Origin: Mycetohabitans endofungorum
GTDB lineage: Bacteria > Pseudomonadota > Gammaproteobacteria > Burkholderiales > Burkholderiaceae
Direction: 5' to 3'
DNA: 64,000 nt
Assembly: GCF_002927045.1 (NCBI RefSeq)
Contig: NZ_PRDW01000005.1
Coordinates: forward strand, 203,824 to 267,823
Shown here one piece after another: positions 1 through 9,243 of this stretch. The notes below the pieces were generated by a model. That model was not told the origin of the DNA, made no database searches, and saw only the letters and a list, made by a program, of their open reading frames with translations. Positions within the stretch are counted from its first letter, which is position 1. Each line of letters begins with the position of its first letter. Made by a program: the position numbers and the translations under genes.

Positions 1-176
1 GCCGCCGGCGAACACCACCACGGCCGCCGCCGCGTGAAATGAACGGTCCCACCCACCAGTGGACAGTCCTATCCACCATCCGCCGGTATCACCGGCGAAC
101 GACGGACCCGCGAACACGCGCCGGCCCGGCCAGCGCCCGTGCGCGGATTGACCGCACGCCGGCACACGGGTGCAGT
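1..176. other. left-edge stretch without a recognisable gene
   Basis: I see no convincing coding sequence here. The short open frames lack ribosome binding sites and resemble nothing I know. It lies downstream of the minus-strand pbpG gene and may hold its transcript end. Confidence 0.4.
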
Positions 177-1346
177 TCAGGTGCCAGCGCCGTTGGTTTG
201 TGCGCTCGTCACGCGTTGCACTCCGCCATTGTCCATCCAATTGCGTAACCGTTGTGCATCGGCAAAGCGCGAATATTTGCCAAACGAGTCCAACAGCACC
301 ATGATCACGGGCCGGCCATGGATCGTTGCCTGCATGACCAGGCATTCGCCGGCCTCGTTGATGAAGCCGGTTTTCTGCAACCCGATGTCCCACGAAGTGT
401 TGCGCACCAGCGCGTTCGTGCTGTTATAGGCGAGCGTGCGCTTGCCGGTGAACACATCATAGCTGCGGTCAGTGGAGAACTGGCGGATCAGCGGATACTG
501 ATATGCCGCATTGACCATCTTCGCGAGGTCGCGCGCGCTGGACACGTTCTGCGAGGTCAGGCCGGTCGCGTTCTGGAAATGGGTTTGGGCCATGCCCAAT
601 TCGGCGGCTTTGCGGTTCATCGCCGCGATGAACCCGGGCCGGCCGCCGGGATAGTAGCGCGACAGCGCCGCAGCAGCGCGATTCTCCGAGGCCATCAGCG
701 CGATGTGCAGCATATCCTCGCGCGACAACGTCGAGCCGATCGACAACCGGGAACCGGTGCCCTTCTCGTAGTCGCGGTCCTCATCGGTCACCGTCAGCCT
801 CTCATTGAGCAGCGCCTTCGAATCCAGCACGACCATCGCGGTCATCAGCTTCGTGATCGACGCGATCGGCACGACTGACGCCGAATTCTTGTCGTACAGT
901 ACCTCACCGGTGTTCTGATCGACCATGAAGCCCACCGTCGAGCGCAACGCCACGCTGCCGTCGGATTGCAGCGTGAACGCGCCTACTGCGGGCCTGGGCT
1001 GGTACGCGACCCGGCGCACGGCCGCATGGTGCGTACGGCCCTTCAGCCGCGCCGACACGCGCTGTTTCGACGGCTGCGCGGCGGCCAGTCGCACCACCTT
1101 GCTCGAGCGCGCGGCGCGGGCCTGCTGGGTCTTGGACGCGCGCTTCGCAGTCAACGCCTTGCCACCTTTGCGGGCGGCAGCATGGCTCGCACGGGATTCG
1201 CGCGCCGCCTTCGCGGCGGTGACAGCATACGCGTTGGCCGGCGCGACCAGCGCAGCCATCAGCACAGCTGAGCCGGCGATGGACAACGCCGTGCCGAAAG
1301 CAGCGACACAGATGCCTTTCAGCGATGAAAACAGGGTGCTTTTCAT
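177..1346 (-). CDS. pbpG: D-alanyl-D-alanine endopeptidase (penicillin-binding protein 7 type)
   Basis: This is a periplasmic serine peptidase of the S11 family that cleaves D-Ala peptide bonds in peptidoglycan cross-links. An N-terminal hydrophobic stretch (residues about 10-40) should act as a signal peptide or anchor. A basic Ala/Lys/Arg-rich linker of about 80 residues follows. The catalytic domain shows the three penicillin-binding motifs: SITK at 163-166 (nucleophile Ser163), SEN at 220-222 and KTG at 325-327. The total is 389 residues, longer than E. coli PbpG because of the linker. It stands alone, with a 570-base gap upstream. The fold and motifs are clear; the choice of endopeptidase over carboxypeptidase rests on overall similarity. 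Confidence 0.9.
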   Translation of the reverse strand: MKSTLFSSLKGICVAAFGTALSIAGSAVLMAALVAPANAYAVTAAKAARESRASHAAARKGGKALTAKRASKTQQARAARSSKVVRLAAAQPSKQRVSARLKGRTHHAAVRRVAYQPRPAVGAFTLQSDGSVALRSTVGFMVDQNTGEVLYDKNSASVVPIASITKLMTAMVVLDSKALLNERLTVTDEDRDYEKGTGSRLSIGSTLSREDMLHIALMASENRAAAALSRYYPGGRPGFIAAMNRKAAELGMAQTHFQNATGLTSQNVSSARDLAKMVNAAYQYPLIRQFSTDRSYDVFTGKRTLAYNSTNALVRNTSWDIGLQKTGFINEAGECLVMQATIHGRPVIMVLLDSFGKYSRFADAQRLRNWMDNGGVQRVTSAQTNGAGT

Positions 1347-1788
1347 TCGTGTTATGACCGGATTTCCGAAAGTGTAGCCAAGCCCGGAATGACTAACCTA
1401 TCAGTCACTTATCGCCAATACTTAACCCAAGATCTGTCAGGCGTTCAGGCAGACAATCGAGCCTCGCAGTGTAATTGAAATCAGTAATCAGGCGCGCACG
1501 GTGGTTCGCTACACCGTCGCTTAACGGTGTCTACCTCCGACTTAACGGTTGGGTGCCGCCGACGTTGAACCAGGATTACCCCGAGACAGCACAAGGATGC
1601 CTTCGTGCCGCGCTACAACAAATCAACGACCCAAACGTTCTCGAAATTGACACACAACTGTGCGTGTACATCCCGACTAGGCGAAGCGCAGTGTGCCGAG
1701 ACGCTGCGTTGAGCGAGCCGCACTGGCTGCAGCGCCCCATCGGCTTACGTCGCTAAACACTTGTTTATTAAGTCGAAGCCTAATTTGC
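1347..1788. other. intergenic region between pbpG and the phasin gene
   Basis: About 440 bases without a convincing gene. A 93-codon plus-strand frame (1475-1756) has no ribosome binding site and no recognisable product. A short imperfect hairpin (ACACCGT...ACGGTGT) lies near 1512-1531. The right end leads into the phasin promoter. Confidence 0.4.
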
Positions 1789-1855
1789 GCACTGCACAAA
1801 AAACTTGACACGCGCGCAAACGCGCCTAAAATGCGCATCATGCTGCACTGCACAA
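1789..1855 (+). promoter_or_regulatory. phasin promoter with flanking direct repeats
   Basis: TTGACA at 1805-1810 and TAAAAT at 1827-1832 are separated by 16 bases, a near-consensus sigma-70 promoter. The 11-base sequence GCACTGCACAA occurs at 1789-1799 and again at 1845-1855, so one copy lies on each side of the promoter. Phasin genes are commonly repressed by PhaR, which binds GC-rich TGC/GCA motifs, so the pair is a candidate PhaR operator. That assignment is inferred. Confidence 0.65.
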
Positions 1856-1915
1856 CAGCGCGGCGGCCTTTCTCCCCACCAGCGGCCCCGCCAGGGTCGG
1901 ATCAGGAGCGCAAGC

Positions 1916-2482
1916 ATGAATCTGTTGACCCCCGAGCAAATCGCTGCCGCCCAGAAGGCGAATCTGGAAATGTGGTTTGGTTTGACGAACAAAGCGTTCG
2001 AAAGCGTCGAAAAACTCGTTGAACTGAACCTGCAAGCGGCAAAGTCTACACTGGCCGAATCTCAGGAAAACGCGCACCGCACGCTGTCGGTGAAGGATGC
2101 GCAGGAGCTGTTGTCGCTGCAAACCAGCCTGACGCAGCCTGCCGCGGAGAAGGTCCTGTCGTATGGCCGGCATCTGTACGAGATCGCGTCGGCCACGCAA
2201 GCTGAATTCGTTCGCGTTGCCGAAGCGCAGTACGAGGAACAAAGCCGCAAGGTGCAGGCGTTCATCGACAATGTCGCGAAGAACGCGCCGGCTGGCTCAG
2301 AAACCGCCGTCTCGGTGTTGAAGTCGGCGATCACCGCCGCGAGCACGACCTACGAAGCGGTGCAAAAGGCCACAAAGCAGGCGGTTGAGATCGCCGAAAG
2401 CAACTTCAACGCCGCCGCCACCGCTGCGTCGAAAGCTGCTCAGCAGGCGGCCGCACAGGCATCGCGCGCCGCCAAGAAGTAA
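1916..2482 (+). CDS. phaP: phasin (polyhydroxyalkanoate granule-associated protein)
   Basis: This is a 188-residue, helix-rich protein of the phasin family, which coats PHB storage granules and controls their size and number. The start ATG at 1916 follows an AGGAG at 1904-1908 with ideal spacing; a longer upstream frame overlaps the promoter and is rejected. The N-terminal segment ([14 protein letters not shown], then a stretch around the [10 protein letters not shown] motif) is typical of Burkholderiales phasins. The C-terminus is an Ala/Lys-rich helix. The gene is monocistronic and sits under the strong promoter just upstream. Confidence 0.93.
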   Translation: MNLLTPEQIAAAQKANLEMWFGLTNKAFESVEKLVELNLQAAKSTLAESQENAHRTLSVKDAQELLSLQTSLTQPAAEKVLSYGRHLYEIASATQAEFVRVAEAQYEEQSRKVQAFIDNVAKNAPAGSETAVSVLKSAITAASTTYEAVQKATKQAVEIAESNFNAAATAASKAAQQAAAQASRAAKK

Positions 2483-2600
2483 CGGCTACCCGCTCGGCGT
2501 CACAGAGCTAGCAGCGCCCGAGGCAACAGTGTGGTGCGTGAACCCATGCCGGCGCAAGGTTGAACGGCACGATGGTATCCGTGCGTGTTAACGGCCCATT

Positions 2601-4361
2601 TTACTTCTTGCGCTGCGGCGGCAAATCGGTGCAGACGCCCTCGTACAACTCCGCGGCCATCCCAACCGACTCGCCGAGCGTCGGGTGCGGATGAATCGTC
2701 TTGCCGATATCCGTCGCGTCCGCGCCCATTTCCACGGCCAGGCAAATCTCGCTGATCAAATCGCCCGCATTGAGTCCGACGATACCGCCGCCAATCACGC
2801 GATGGGTCTGCTCATCGAACAACAACTTCGTAAAGCCCTCGTCCCGGCCGTTCGCAATCGCGCGCCCGGAAGCAGCCCACGGAAACACGGCCTTGCCGTA
2901 CTGGACGCCTTCGGCCTTTAGTTGCGCCTCTGTCTTGCCGGCCCATGCGACCTCGGGGTCGGTGTACGCCACCGAAGGAATCTGCAGCGCATCGAAGTAA
3001 GATTTTTCGCCGGCGGCGGCCTGCGCTGCCACATGCCCTTCGTGGACCGCCTTGTGCGCGAGCATCGGCTGACCCACGATATCGCCGATCGCATAGATGT
3101 GCGGCACGTTGGTACGCATCTGCTTGTCGACATCGATGAAACCGCGCTCGGTCACTGCAACGCCGGCACGCTCGGCGCCAATGCGCTTGCCGTTCGGACT
3201 GCGCCCGACTGCGACGAGCACTAAGTCGTAGCGCTGAGGACCCGTTGGCGCATGCTCGCCTTCGAAACTCACATAGATGCCGTCCGGTTTAGCTTCGGCA
3301 GCCGTGGTCTTGGTCTTCAGCATCACGTTTGCGAAGCGCTTTGCGTTGAACTTCTCCCATACTTTGACGAGGTCCCGGTCCGCGCCCTGCATCAAGCCAT
3401 CGAGCATCTCGACCACGTCGATGCTCGCGCCGAGCGTCGAGTACACGGTGGCCATCTCGAGCCCGATGATTCCGCCGCCGATCACTAGCATCCGCTGCGG
3501 GATTTGCGGCAGCTCCAACGCGCCAGTGGAGTCGATGACGCGTGCGTCGTCGGGCAGGAACGGCAGTTTCACGGCTTGCGAGCCGGCCGCGATGATCGCC
3601 TGCTTGAACCGCACGATCTGCTTGCCGCCGTCGGCCCCCACCTCGAGATGGTAAGGGTCGACGAACGCCCCGACGCCGGCCACCACCTGCACCTTGCGCG
3701 CCTTGGCCATGCCAGCGAGCCCGGTCGTCAGCTTACGCACCACGCCGCTCTTGAACTCGCGCAGCTTACCCAAATCGATCTGCGGCTTGCCGAGCGTGAT
3801 CCCATGCGCTGCCAGCGCCGCCGCCTCGTCAACGATGGCGGCGGTGTGCAGCAACGCCTTCGACGGAATGCACCCGACATTCAGGCAAACGCCGCCCAGT
3901 GTCGGATAGCGCTCGACGAGCACGGTTTTCAGGCCAAGGTCGGCAGCGCGAAACGCGGCCGAGTACCCGCCCGGGCCGGCGCCGAGCACCAACACGTCAC
4001 ATTCGATGTCGGCACTGCCCGCGGCCGGCGAGGTCGGCGCCGACGCAGCGGTCGGGGCGGACGCGGTGGCCGCAGCCGGCGACCTTGCCGCGGTGCGGCC
4101 GTCGTCGGCACGCGCCGCCTGGTCGGCAACCTCCATGATCGCAATCACGGTGCCCTCGGACACGTTGTCGCCGGCCTTGACCTTGACCTCCTTCACGGTG
4201 CCGGCGTAGTCGCTCGGCACCTCCATCGACGCCTTGTCGCTTTCTAGCGTCAACAGCGACTGCTCCTTGTCGATCGTATCGCCAGGCTGGACCAATACCT
4301 CGACCACGCTGACGTCCTTGAAATCGCCGATGTCGGGCACTTTCACTTCAACGAGACTCAT
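2601..4361 (-). CDS. lpdA: dihydrolipoyl dehydrogenase (E3) with N-terminal lipoyl domain
   Basis: This is the E3 flavoenzyme of the pyruvate dehydrogenase complex; it reoxidises dihydrolipoamide with NAD. It has 586 residues. Residues 1-78 form a lipoyl domain with the modified Lys43 in ESDKASMEV. An Ala/Pro-rich linker follows to about 118. The FAD site is GAGPGG near 128, the redox disulfide is C159-x4-C164, and the NAD-binding GGGIIG lies mid-protein. The HPHPTLGES motif near 557-565 gives the catalytic His/Glu dyad. It is the last gene of the aceE-aceF-lpdA operon. An E3 with its own lipoyl domain is usual in Burkholderia and Neisseria. Confidence 0.96.
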   Translation of the reverse strand: MSLVEVKVPDIGDFKDVSVVEVLVQPGDTIDKEQSLLTLESDKASMEVPSDYAGTVKEVKVKAGDNVSEGTVIAIMEVADQAARADDGRTAARSPAAATASAPTAASAPTSPAAGSADIECDVLVLGAGPGGYSAAFRAADLGLKTVLVERYPTLGGVCLNVGCIPSKALLHTAAIVDEAAALAAHGITLGKPQIDLGKLREFKSGVVRKLTTGLAGMAKARKVQVVAGVGAFVDPYHLEVGADGGKQIVRFKQAIIAAGSQAVKLPFLPDDARVIDSTGALELPQIPQRMLVIGGGIIGLEMATVYSTLGASIDVVEMLDGLMQGADRDLVKVWEKFNAKRFANVMLKTKTTAAEAKPDGIYVSFEGEHAPTGPQRYDLVLVAVGRSPNGKRIGAERAGVAVTERGFIDVDKQMRTNVPHIYAIGDIVGQPMLAHKAVHEGHVAAQAAAGEKSYFDALQIPSVAYTDPEVAWAGKTEAQLKAEGVQYGKAVFPWAASGRAIANGRDEGFTKLLFDEQTHRVIGGGIVGLNAGDLISEICLAVEMGADATDIGKTIHPHPTLGESVGMAAELYEGVCTDLPPQRKK

Positions 4362-4404
4362 CCACGTCCCCTTCTTGTTCGCGCAACGGGTTGATATCGT
4401 CTAG

Positions 4405-6156
4405 TCACAGCATCACGCGGCGGAAATCCGCGAGGATCTGGACCAGGTATGCGTTGAAGCGCGCAGCCTCCGCGCCATCGATCACACGATGGTCGTACGA
4501 CAGCGACAGCGGCAGCATCAACCGCGGGACAAACTGCTTGCCGTCCCAGACCGGCTTGTAAGCGCTCTTGGACAGGCCGAGAATCGCCACTTCCGGTGCA
4601 TTGATGATCGGCGTGAAATGCGTGCCGCCGATGCCGCCAAGCGACGAAATCGAAATCGAGCCGCCCTGCATCTGGTCCGGCTTCAGCTTGCCTTCACGAG
4701 CCAGCCTCGCCAGTTCCGCGGTTTCCTTCGCAATGTCGAGCACACCTTTGTGGTCAGCATCCTTGAGCACCGGCACGACGAGCCCGTTCGGCGTATCGGC
4801 CGCAAAGCCAATATTGAAATACTGTTTGAACACTAGGTGGTCGCCGTCCAGGCTGGTGTTGAAGATCGGGAATTTCTTCAGCGCGGCGACGACCGCCTTG
4901 ATCACGAACGCGAGCATTGTCACCTTGATGCCCGCCTTCTCGTTTTCCTTGTTCAGTTGCACGCGCAACATCTCAAGCTCGGTAATATCGGCTTCGTCGT
5001 TGTTCGTCACGTGTGGGATCATGACCCAGTTGCGATGCAGGTTCGCCCCAGAAATCTTCTTGATCCTCGACAGGGGCTTGGCCTGCACCGGGCCGAACTT
5101 CGCAAAGTCGACCTTCGGCCAGGGCAGCAGGTCCAGTCCCGCGCCGCCCGACGCGGCGGTTGCGCCCGCTGGCACGCCGCGCGGTCCGGTCATCACGCCC
5201 TTCACATAGGCGGTCACATCCTCGCGCGTGATCCGGCCCTTCGGGCCCGTGCCCGACACGCGCGCGACCTCGACACCTAACTCGCGCGCGAACTTGCGCA
5301 CCGACGGGCTCGCGTGACTGGCACGGTGTGCGCCGGCAATCGGGATCACCGGCGCCTGCGCAAGCGCCGACGGCTCGTCAGCGCCGCTCGCCGGCGTTGG
5401 CGCAACCGACCAGTCCGAAGGCTGCTGAACCGGTTTGGACGCCGTAGCCGGTAGCGCGGCCGGCACAGGCTGCGCCTGCTCACAGGCCACGTCATCGGCG
5501 CTCTCCCTCTCCAGCACGACGATCAGCGTGCCTTCCGACACCATGTCGCCGACGTTGACTTTCAGTGCCTTCACCATGCCAGCGGCCGGGCTCGGCACGT
5601 CCATCGTTGCCTTGTCCGACTCGAGCGTGACCAGCGATTGCTCCGGTTCGACGACGTCGCCCACCTTCACGTGCACTTCGATCACCGGCACGTCCTTGTA
5701 GTCACCGATATCGGGGACCTTGACCTCGCGGACGCCGCCGCCGGCTCTACCCGACGCGGCAGGCGATGCGGCCCGCTCTGAGGCCGTAGCCGCAGCGGCG
5801 GGCGGCGCCGGCGTGGCAGCGGGCGCTGAGCCTGCGGCGGACGCCGAGCCCGCGGCCGGCGCAGCGGCTGCGGCGGATTGCGCCGCACTGTGACCGTTAG
5901 GCGCCGACGCACTGCTCGCGCGATCGAGGATCACGATCAGCGACCCTTCGGAGACCGTATCGCCCTGCTTGATTTTTACTTCCTTGACGACACCGGCGCT
6001 CGGGCTCGGCACGTCCATCGTCGCCTTGTCCGACTCGAGCGTGACCAGCGACTGCTCCGGCTCGACGACATCGCCCGGCTTGACCAGCACTTCGATCACC
6101 GGCACGTCCTTGTAGTCGCCGATGTCCGGCACCTTCACTTCGATCGCTTCACTCAT
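4405..6156 (-). CDS. aceF: dihydrolipoamide acetyltransferase (E2 of pyruvate dehydrogenase)
   Basis: This is the core acyltransferase of the pyruvate dehydrogenase complex, moving acetyl groups from lipoamide to CoA. The 583 residues hold two lipoyl domains (modified Lys44 and Lys182, both in ESDKATMDV), long Ala/Pro linkers and a peripheral subunit-binding domain at about 283-318. The catalytic domain ends in DHRVIDG with His556 and Asp560. I use ATG 6156, preceded by GGAGA at good spacing; a start 18 codons further upstream adds sequence unlike any lipoyl protein. It lies between aceE and lpdA with gaps of 91 and 43 bases, so the three are probably one transcript. Confidence 0.96.
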   Translation of the reverse strand: MSEAIEVKVPDIGDYKDVPVIEVLVKPGDVVEPEQSLVTLESDKATMDVPSPSAGVVKEVKIKQGDTVSEGSLIVILDRASSASAPNGHSAAQSAAAAAPAAGSASAAGSAPAATPAPPAAAATASERAASPAASGRAGGGVREVKVPDIGDYKDVPVIEVHVKVGDVVEPEQSLVTLESDKATMDVPSPAAGMVKALKVNVGDMVSEGTLIVVLERESADDVACEQAQPVPAALPATASKPVQQPSDWSVAPTPASGADEPSALAQAPVIPIAGAHRASHASPSVRKFARELGVEVARVSGTGPKGRITREDVTAYVKGVMTGPRGVPAGATAASGGAGLDLLPWPKVDFAKFGPVQAKPLSRIKKISGANLHRNWVMIPHVTNNDEADITELEMLRVQLNKENEKAGIKVTMLAFVIKAVVAALKKFPIFNTSLDGDHLVFKQYFNIGFAADTPNGLVVPVLKDADHKGVLDIAKETAELARLAREGKLKPDQMQGGSISISSLGGIGGTHFTPIINAPEVAILGLSKSAYKPVWDGKQFVPRLMLPLSLSYDHRVIDGAEAARFNAYLVQILADFRRVML

Positions 6157-6247
6157 TGATTTTGTCTCCATCAGCCACGCGTGTGCGACGGCCAGCCACG
6201 GCTGTCGCACACGGGGCAGCGCATTCGCGCAATGCGGGAAAATGGCG

Positions 6248-8947
6248 TTAGACAGTCACCGGATTCGGCTTGGCCGGATCGAGCTGGTATTTCTGCAGCG
6301 CTTGCGCCACCCGCTTGCGGTCAATCGTGCCTTCGTCGGCCAACGCGTGCAGCGCGGCCACCGTGACCCAATAGCGGTCGACCTCGAAGAAGTGACGCAG
6401 CTTCTCGCGCGTATCGGAACGACCAAAGCCATCGGTGCCAAGCACCACATAGCGACGCGGCACGAATGCGCGGATCTGCTCGGCCAGCGAGCGTACATAG
6501 TCAGTCGACGCGATCACCGGCCCCTGCGTGTCCTTCAGCAAGGTCTGCACGTGCGACAGCTTGGGCTCGGCGAGCGGGTTGAGCAGATTCTGGCGCTGTA
6601 CTGCATGTCCTTCGCGGGCCAGTTCGATGAAGCTCGGCACGCTCCAGAGGTCGGCGGCCACGCCCCAATCGTTTTTCAGTAACTCGGCTGCGGCAATCAC
6701 TTCGTTCAGGATCGTGCCAGCACCGAGCAATTGCACGCGCGGAGCGTCCTTGTCCGCTTCAGCCTTGCGCAATGAATACATGCCCTTGACGATGTGCTGC
6801 GCGACATGCTCGCCCTCGGGCATCGCCGGATGCTCGTAGTTTTCGTTCATTACCGTCAGGTAATAGAACACGTCCTGCTGCTCCTGCACCATGCGGCGCA
6901 AGCCATCCTGGATGATCACCGCAAGCTCGTAGCCATATGTCGGATCGTAGCTGACGCAATTTGGGATTGACGACGCCCACAACAGCGAATGCCCATCCTC
7001 ATGCTGTAACCCTTCGCCATTGAGCGTCGTGCGTCCCGCAGTGCCGCCGAGCAGGAAACCGCGCGAGCGCATGTCGCCGGCGGCCCAGGCCAGATCACCG
7101 ACGCGCTGGAAGCCAAACATCGAGTAGAAGATGTAGAACGGCACCATGATCTCGTTGTGCGTCGAGTACGACGTCGCCGCCGCGATCCAGTCGCAGATGC
7201 CGCCCGCCTCGTTGATGCCTTCCTGCAGGATCTGTCCGGTCGTCGATTCCTTGTAGAACATCAGCTGGTCGGAATCTTCCGGCACGTACTTCTGCCCTTC
7301 CTGGTTCCAGATGCCGATCTGGCGGAACAGCCCCTCCATGCCGAACGTGCGCGACTCGTCTGGCACGATCGGCACGATCCGCTTGCCGAGCGCCTTGTCC
7401 TTGAGCAGGATGTTCAAGATCCGCACGAACGCCATCGTCGTGGAGATCTCGCGTCCCTCGCCGGTGCCCTTGAGCACCGGTTCGAACGCAGACAGCGGCG
7501 GCACGTCCAGCGACATATCGGCCTTCATCCGTCGCTGCGGCAGATAGCCACCGAGCGCCAGCCGGTGCTGGCGCATGTACTCAAGCTCCTTTGAACCCTC
7601 GTCGAACTTCAGGTAAGGCACATCGGCGATCTCGTCGTCCGAGATCGGCAGCCGGAACTGGTCGCGGAACTTCTTCAGTTGGTCCACCTGCATTTTCTTC
7701 TGCTGGTGGGTAATGTTCATTGCCTGCCCGGCCTCGCCCATCCCGTAGCCCTTGATGGTCTTTGCCAGGATCACGGTCGGCTGGCCGACATTATGCTGCG
7801 CCGCATGAAATGCCGCGTAGATCTTATGCGGATCGTGGCCGCCTCGGTTCAAATTCCAGATGTCATCGTCGGACCAGTCCGCCACCAGCGCCTTGAGTTC
7901 CGGCGTGTTGAAGAAATGCTCGCGCACGTAGGCGCCGGACTCCGACTTGTACGTCTGGTATTCGCCATCGACTACTTCCATCATCCGGCGCATCAACGCG
8001 CCCGTCTTGTCACGCGCGAACAGCGAATCCCAACGGCTGCCCCAGATCACCTTGATCACGTTCCAGCCCGCACCGCGGAATTCGGACTCCAACTCCTGGA
8101 TGATCTTGCCGTTGCCTCGCACCGGCCCGTCCAGCCGCTGCAGGTTGCAGTTGATCACGAACACGAGATTGTCCAGCTTCTCACGTCCGGCCATGCCGAT
8201 CGCGCCGAGCGATTCCGGCTCGTCGGTTTCGCCGTCACCGAGGAAAGCCCAAACCTTGCGCCCGGCGGTCTTCGCAATGCCGCGCGCCTCCAGGTAGCGC
8301 ATGAAACGCGCCTGGTAGATCGCCATGATCGGGCCTAGGCCCATCGACACCGTCGGGAACTGCCAGAAATCTGGCATCAGCCACGGGTGCGGATACGATG
8401 AGATGCCCTTGCCCCCGACCTCCTGCCGGAAGTTGTCCAGTTGTTCCTCGGTTAGTCGGCCTAACAGGAACGCGCGCGAATAAATGCCGGGCGACGAGTG
8501 GCCCTGCACGAACACCAGGTCGCCGCCATGTTCGGCGCTCGGCGCGTGCCAGAAATGGTTGTACCCGACGTCATAGAGCGTGGCGGCCGACGCAAACGAT
8601 GCAATGTGCCCACCGACGTTCGTGTGCTTGCCGGCGCGCAGCACCATCGCCAGCGCATTCCAGCGCGTGTACGAGCGGATCCGGTGTTCGATGTCCTGAT
8701 CGCCGGGGTTCTTGGCCTGCGCGGACACGGGGATCGTATTGATGTACGGCGTGTTCGCGGAGAACGGCAGATGCTCGCCATGGACTCGCGCAAATTCGAT
8801 CTGCTTCTCGATCAGGTAATGTGCGCGCTCAGGGCCCACGGCCGACAGCACGCCATCCAACGCCTCGAGCCATTCGGCGGTTTCTTGCGGGTCGTTGTCT
8901 TTTTCGGCGGCGACATACTTCATCACTTCCTCGGGTACGGCGGACAT
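6248..8947 (-). CDS. aceE: pyruvate dehydrogenase E1 component (homodimeric type)
   Basis: This is the thiamine diphosphate-dependent decarboxylase of the pyruvate dehydrogenase complex, linking glycolysis to acetyl-CoA. At 899 residues it is close to E. coli AceE (887). The ThDP/Mg motif begins at GDGE (237-240) and ends at NCN (266-268). The start ATG at 8947 follows AGGAGA; the open frame runs 74 codons further upstream but that part is non-homologous. It is the first gene of the aceE-aceF-lpdA operon and is divergent from a two-component system. I cannot see a clear PdhR-type operator in the 296-base gap. Confidence 0.97.
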   Translation of the reverse strand: MSAVPEEVMKYVAAEKDNDPQETAEWLEALDGVLSAVGPERAHYLIEKQIEFARVHGEHLPFSANTPYINTIPVSAQAKNPGDQDIEHRIRSYTRWNALAMVLRAGKHTNVGGHIASFASAATLYDVGYNHFWHAPSAEHGGDLVFVQGHSSPGIYSRAFLLGRLTEEQLDNFRQEVGGKGISSYPHPWLMPDFWQFPTVSMGLGPIMAIYQARFMRYLEARGIAKTAGRKVWAFLGDGETDEPESLGAIGMAGREKLDNLVFVINCNLQRLDGPVRGNGKIIQELESEFRGAGWNVIKVIWGSRWDSLFARDKTGALMRRMMEVVDGEYQTYKSESGAYVREHFFNTPELKALVADWSDDDIWNLNRGGHDPHKIYAAFHAAQHNVGQPTVILAKTIKGYGMGEAGQAMNITHQQKKMQVDQLKKFRDQFRLPISDDEIADVPYLKFDEGSKELEYMRQHRLALGGYLPQRRMKADMSLDVPPLSAFEPVLKGTGEGREISTTMAFVRILNILLKDKALGKRIVPIVPDESRTFGMEGLFRQIGIWNQEGQKYVPEDSDQLMFYKESTTGQILQEGINEAGGICDWIAAATSYSTHNEIMVPFYIFYSMFGFQRVGDLAWAAGDMRSRGFLLGGTAGRTTLNGEGLQHEDGHSLLWASSIPNCVSYDPTYGYELAVIIQDGLRRMVQEQQDVFYYLTVMNENYEHPAMPEGEHVAQHIVKGMYSLRKAEADKDAPRVQLLGAGTILNEVIAAAELLKNDWGVAADLWSVPSFIELAREGHAVQRQNLLNPLAEPKLSHVQTLLKDTQGPVIASTDYVRSLAEQIRAFVPRRYVVLGTDGFGRSDTREKLRHFFEVDRYWVTVAALHALADEGTIDRKRVAQALQKYQLDPAKPNPVTV

Positions 8948-9243
8948 GAGCGTCTCCTGGTCCTGATATGGGGAACGTGCAGCACAAGGTGACCAGCTAT
9001 CGCGCGCGCGGTTCCGCCTGCGGGAGCGCGCCGCCGGAAGCGGCATCCTGGCCGGGTGGCCACCGAATTGTAAAGACCCGGTCTGAGCCAGCGCAACAAA
9101 ATTTTCAAATGACGAGATGATTTCTCGCAATATGAAAAATTGTTGCAGCGCAACCCGAAAATCTGGCATCCGTCTGGATTCTATCGCTGCGTTGCCGCGA
9201 ACTGCTCGCTTTGTGCTTTTAACCCTGCGCTACAATCTTCTCT

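Noticed and set aside
1475..1756. 93-codon plus-strand frame between pbpG and the phasin gene
   Set aside because: It has no ribosome binding site and no family resemblance, and lies in a region likely to hold regulatory sequence.
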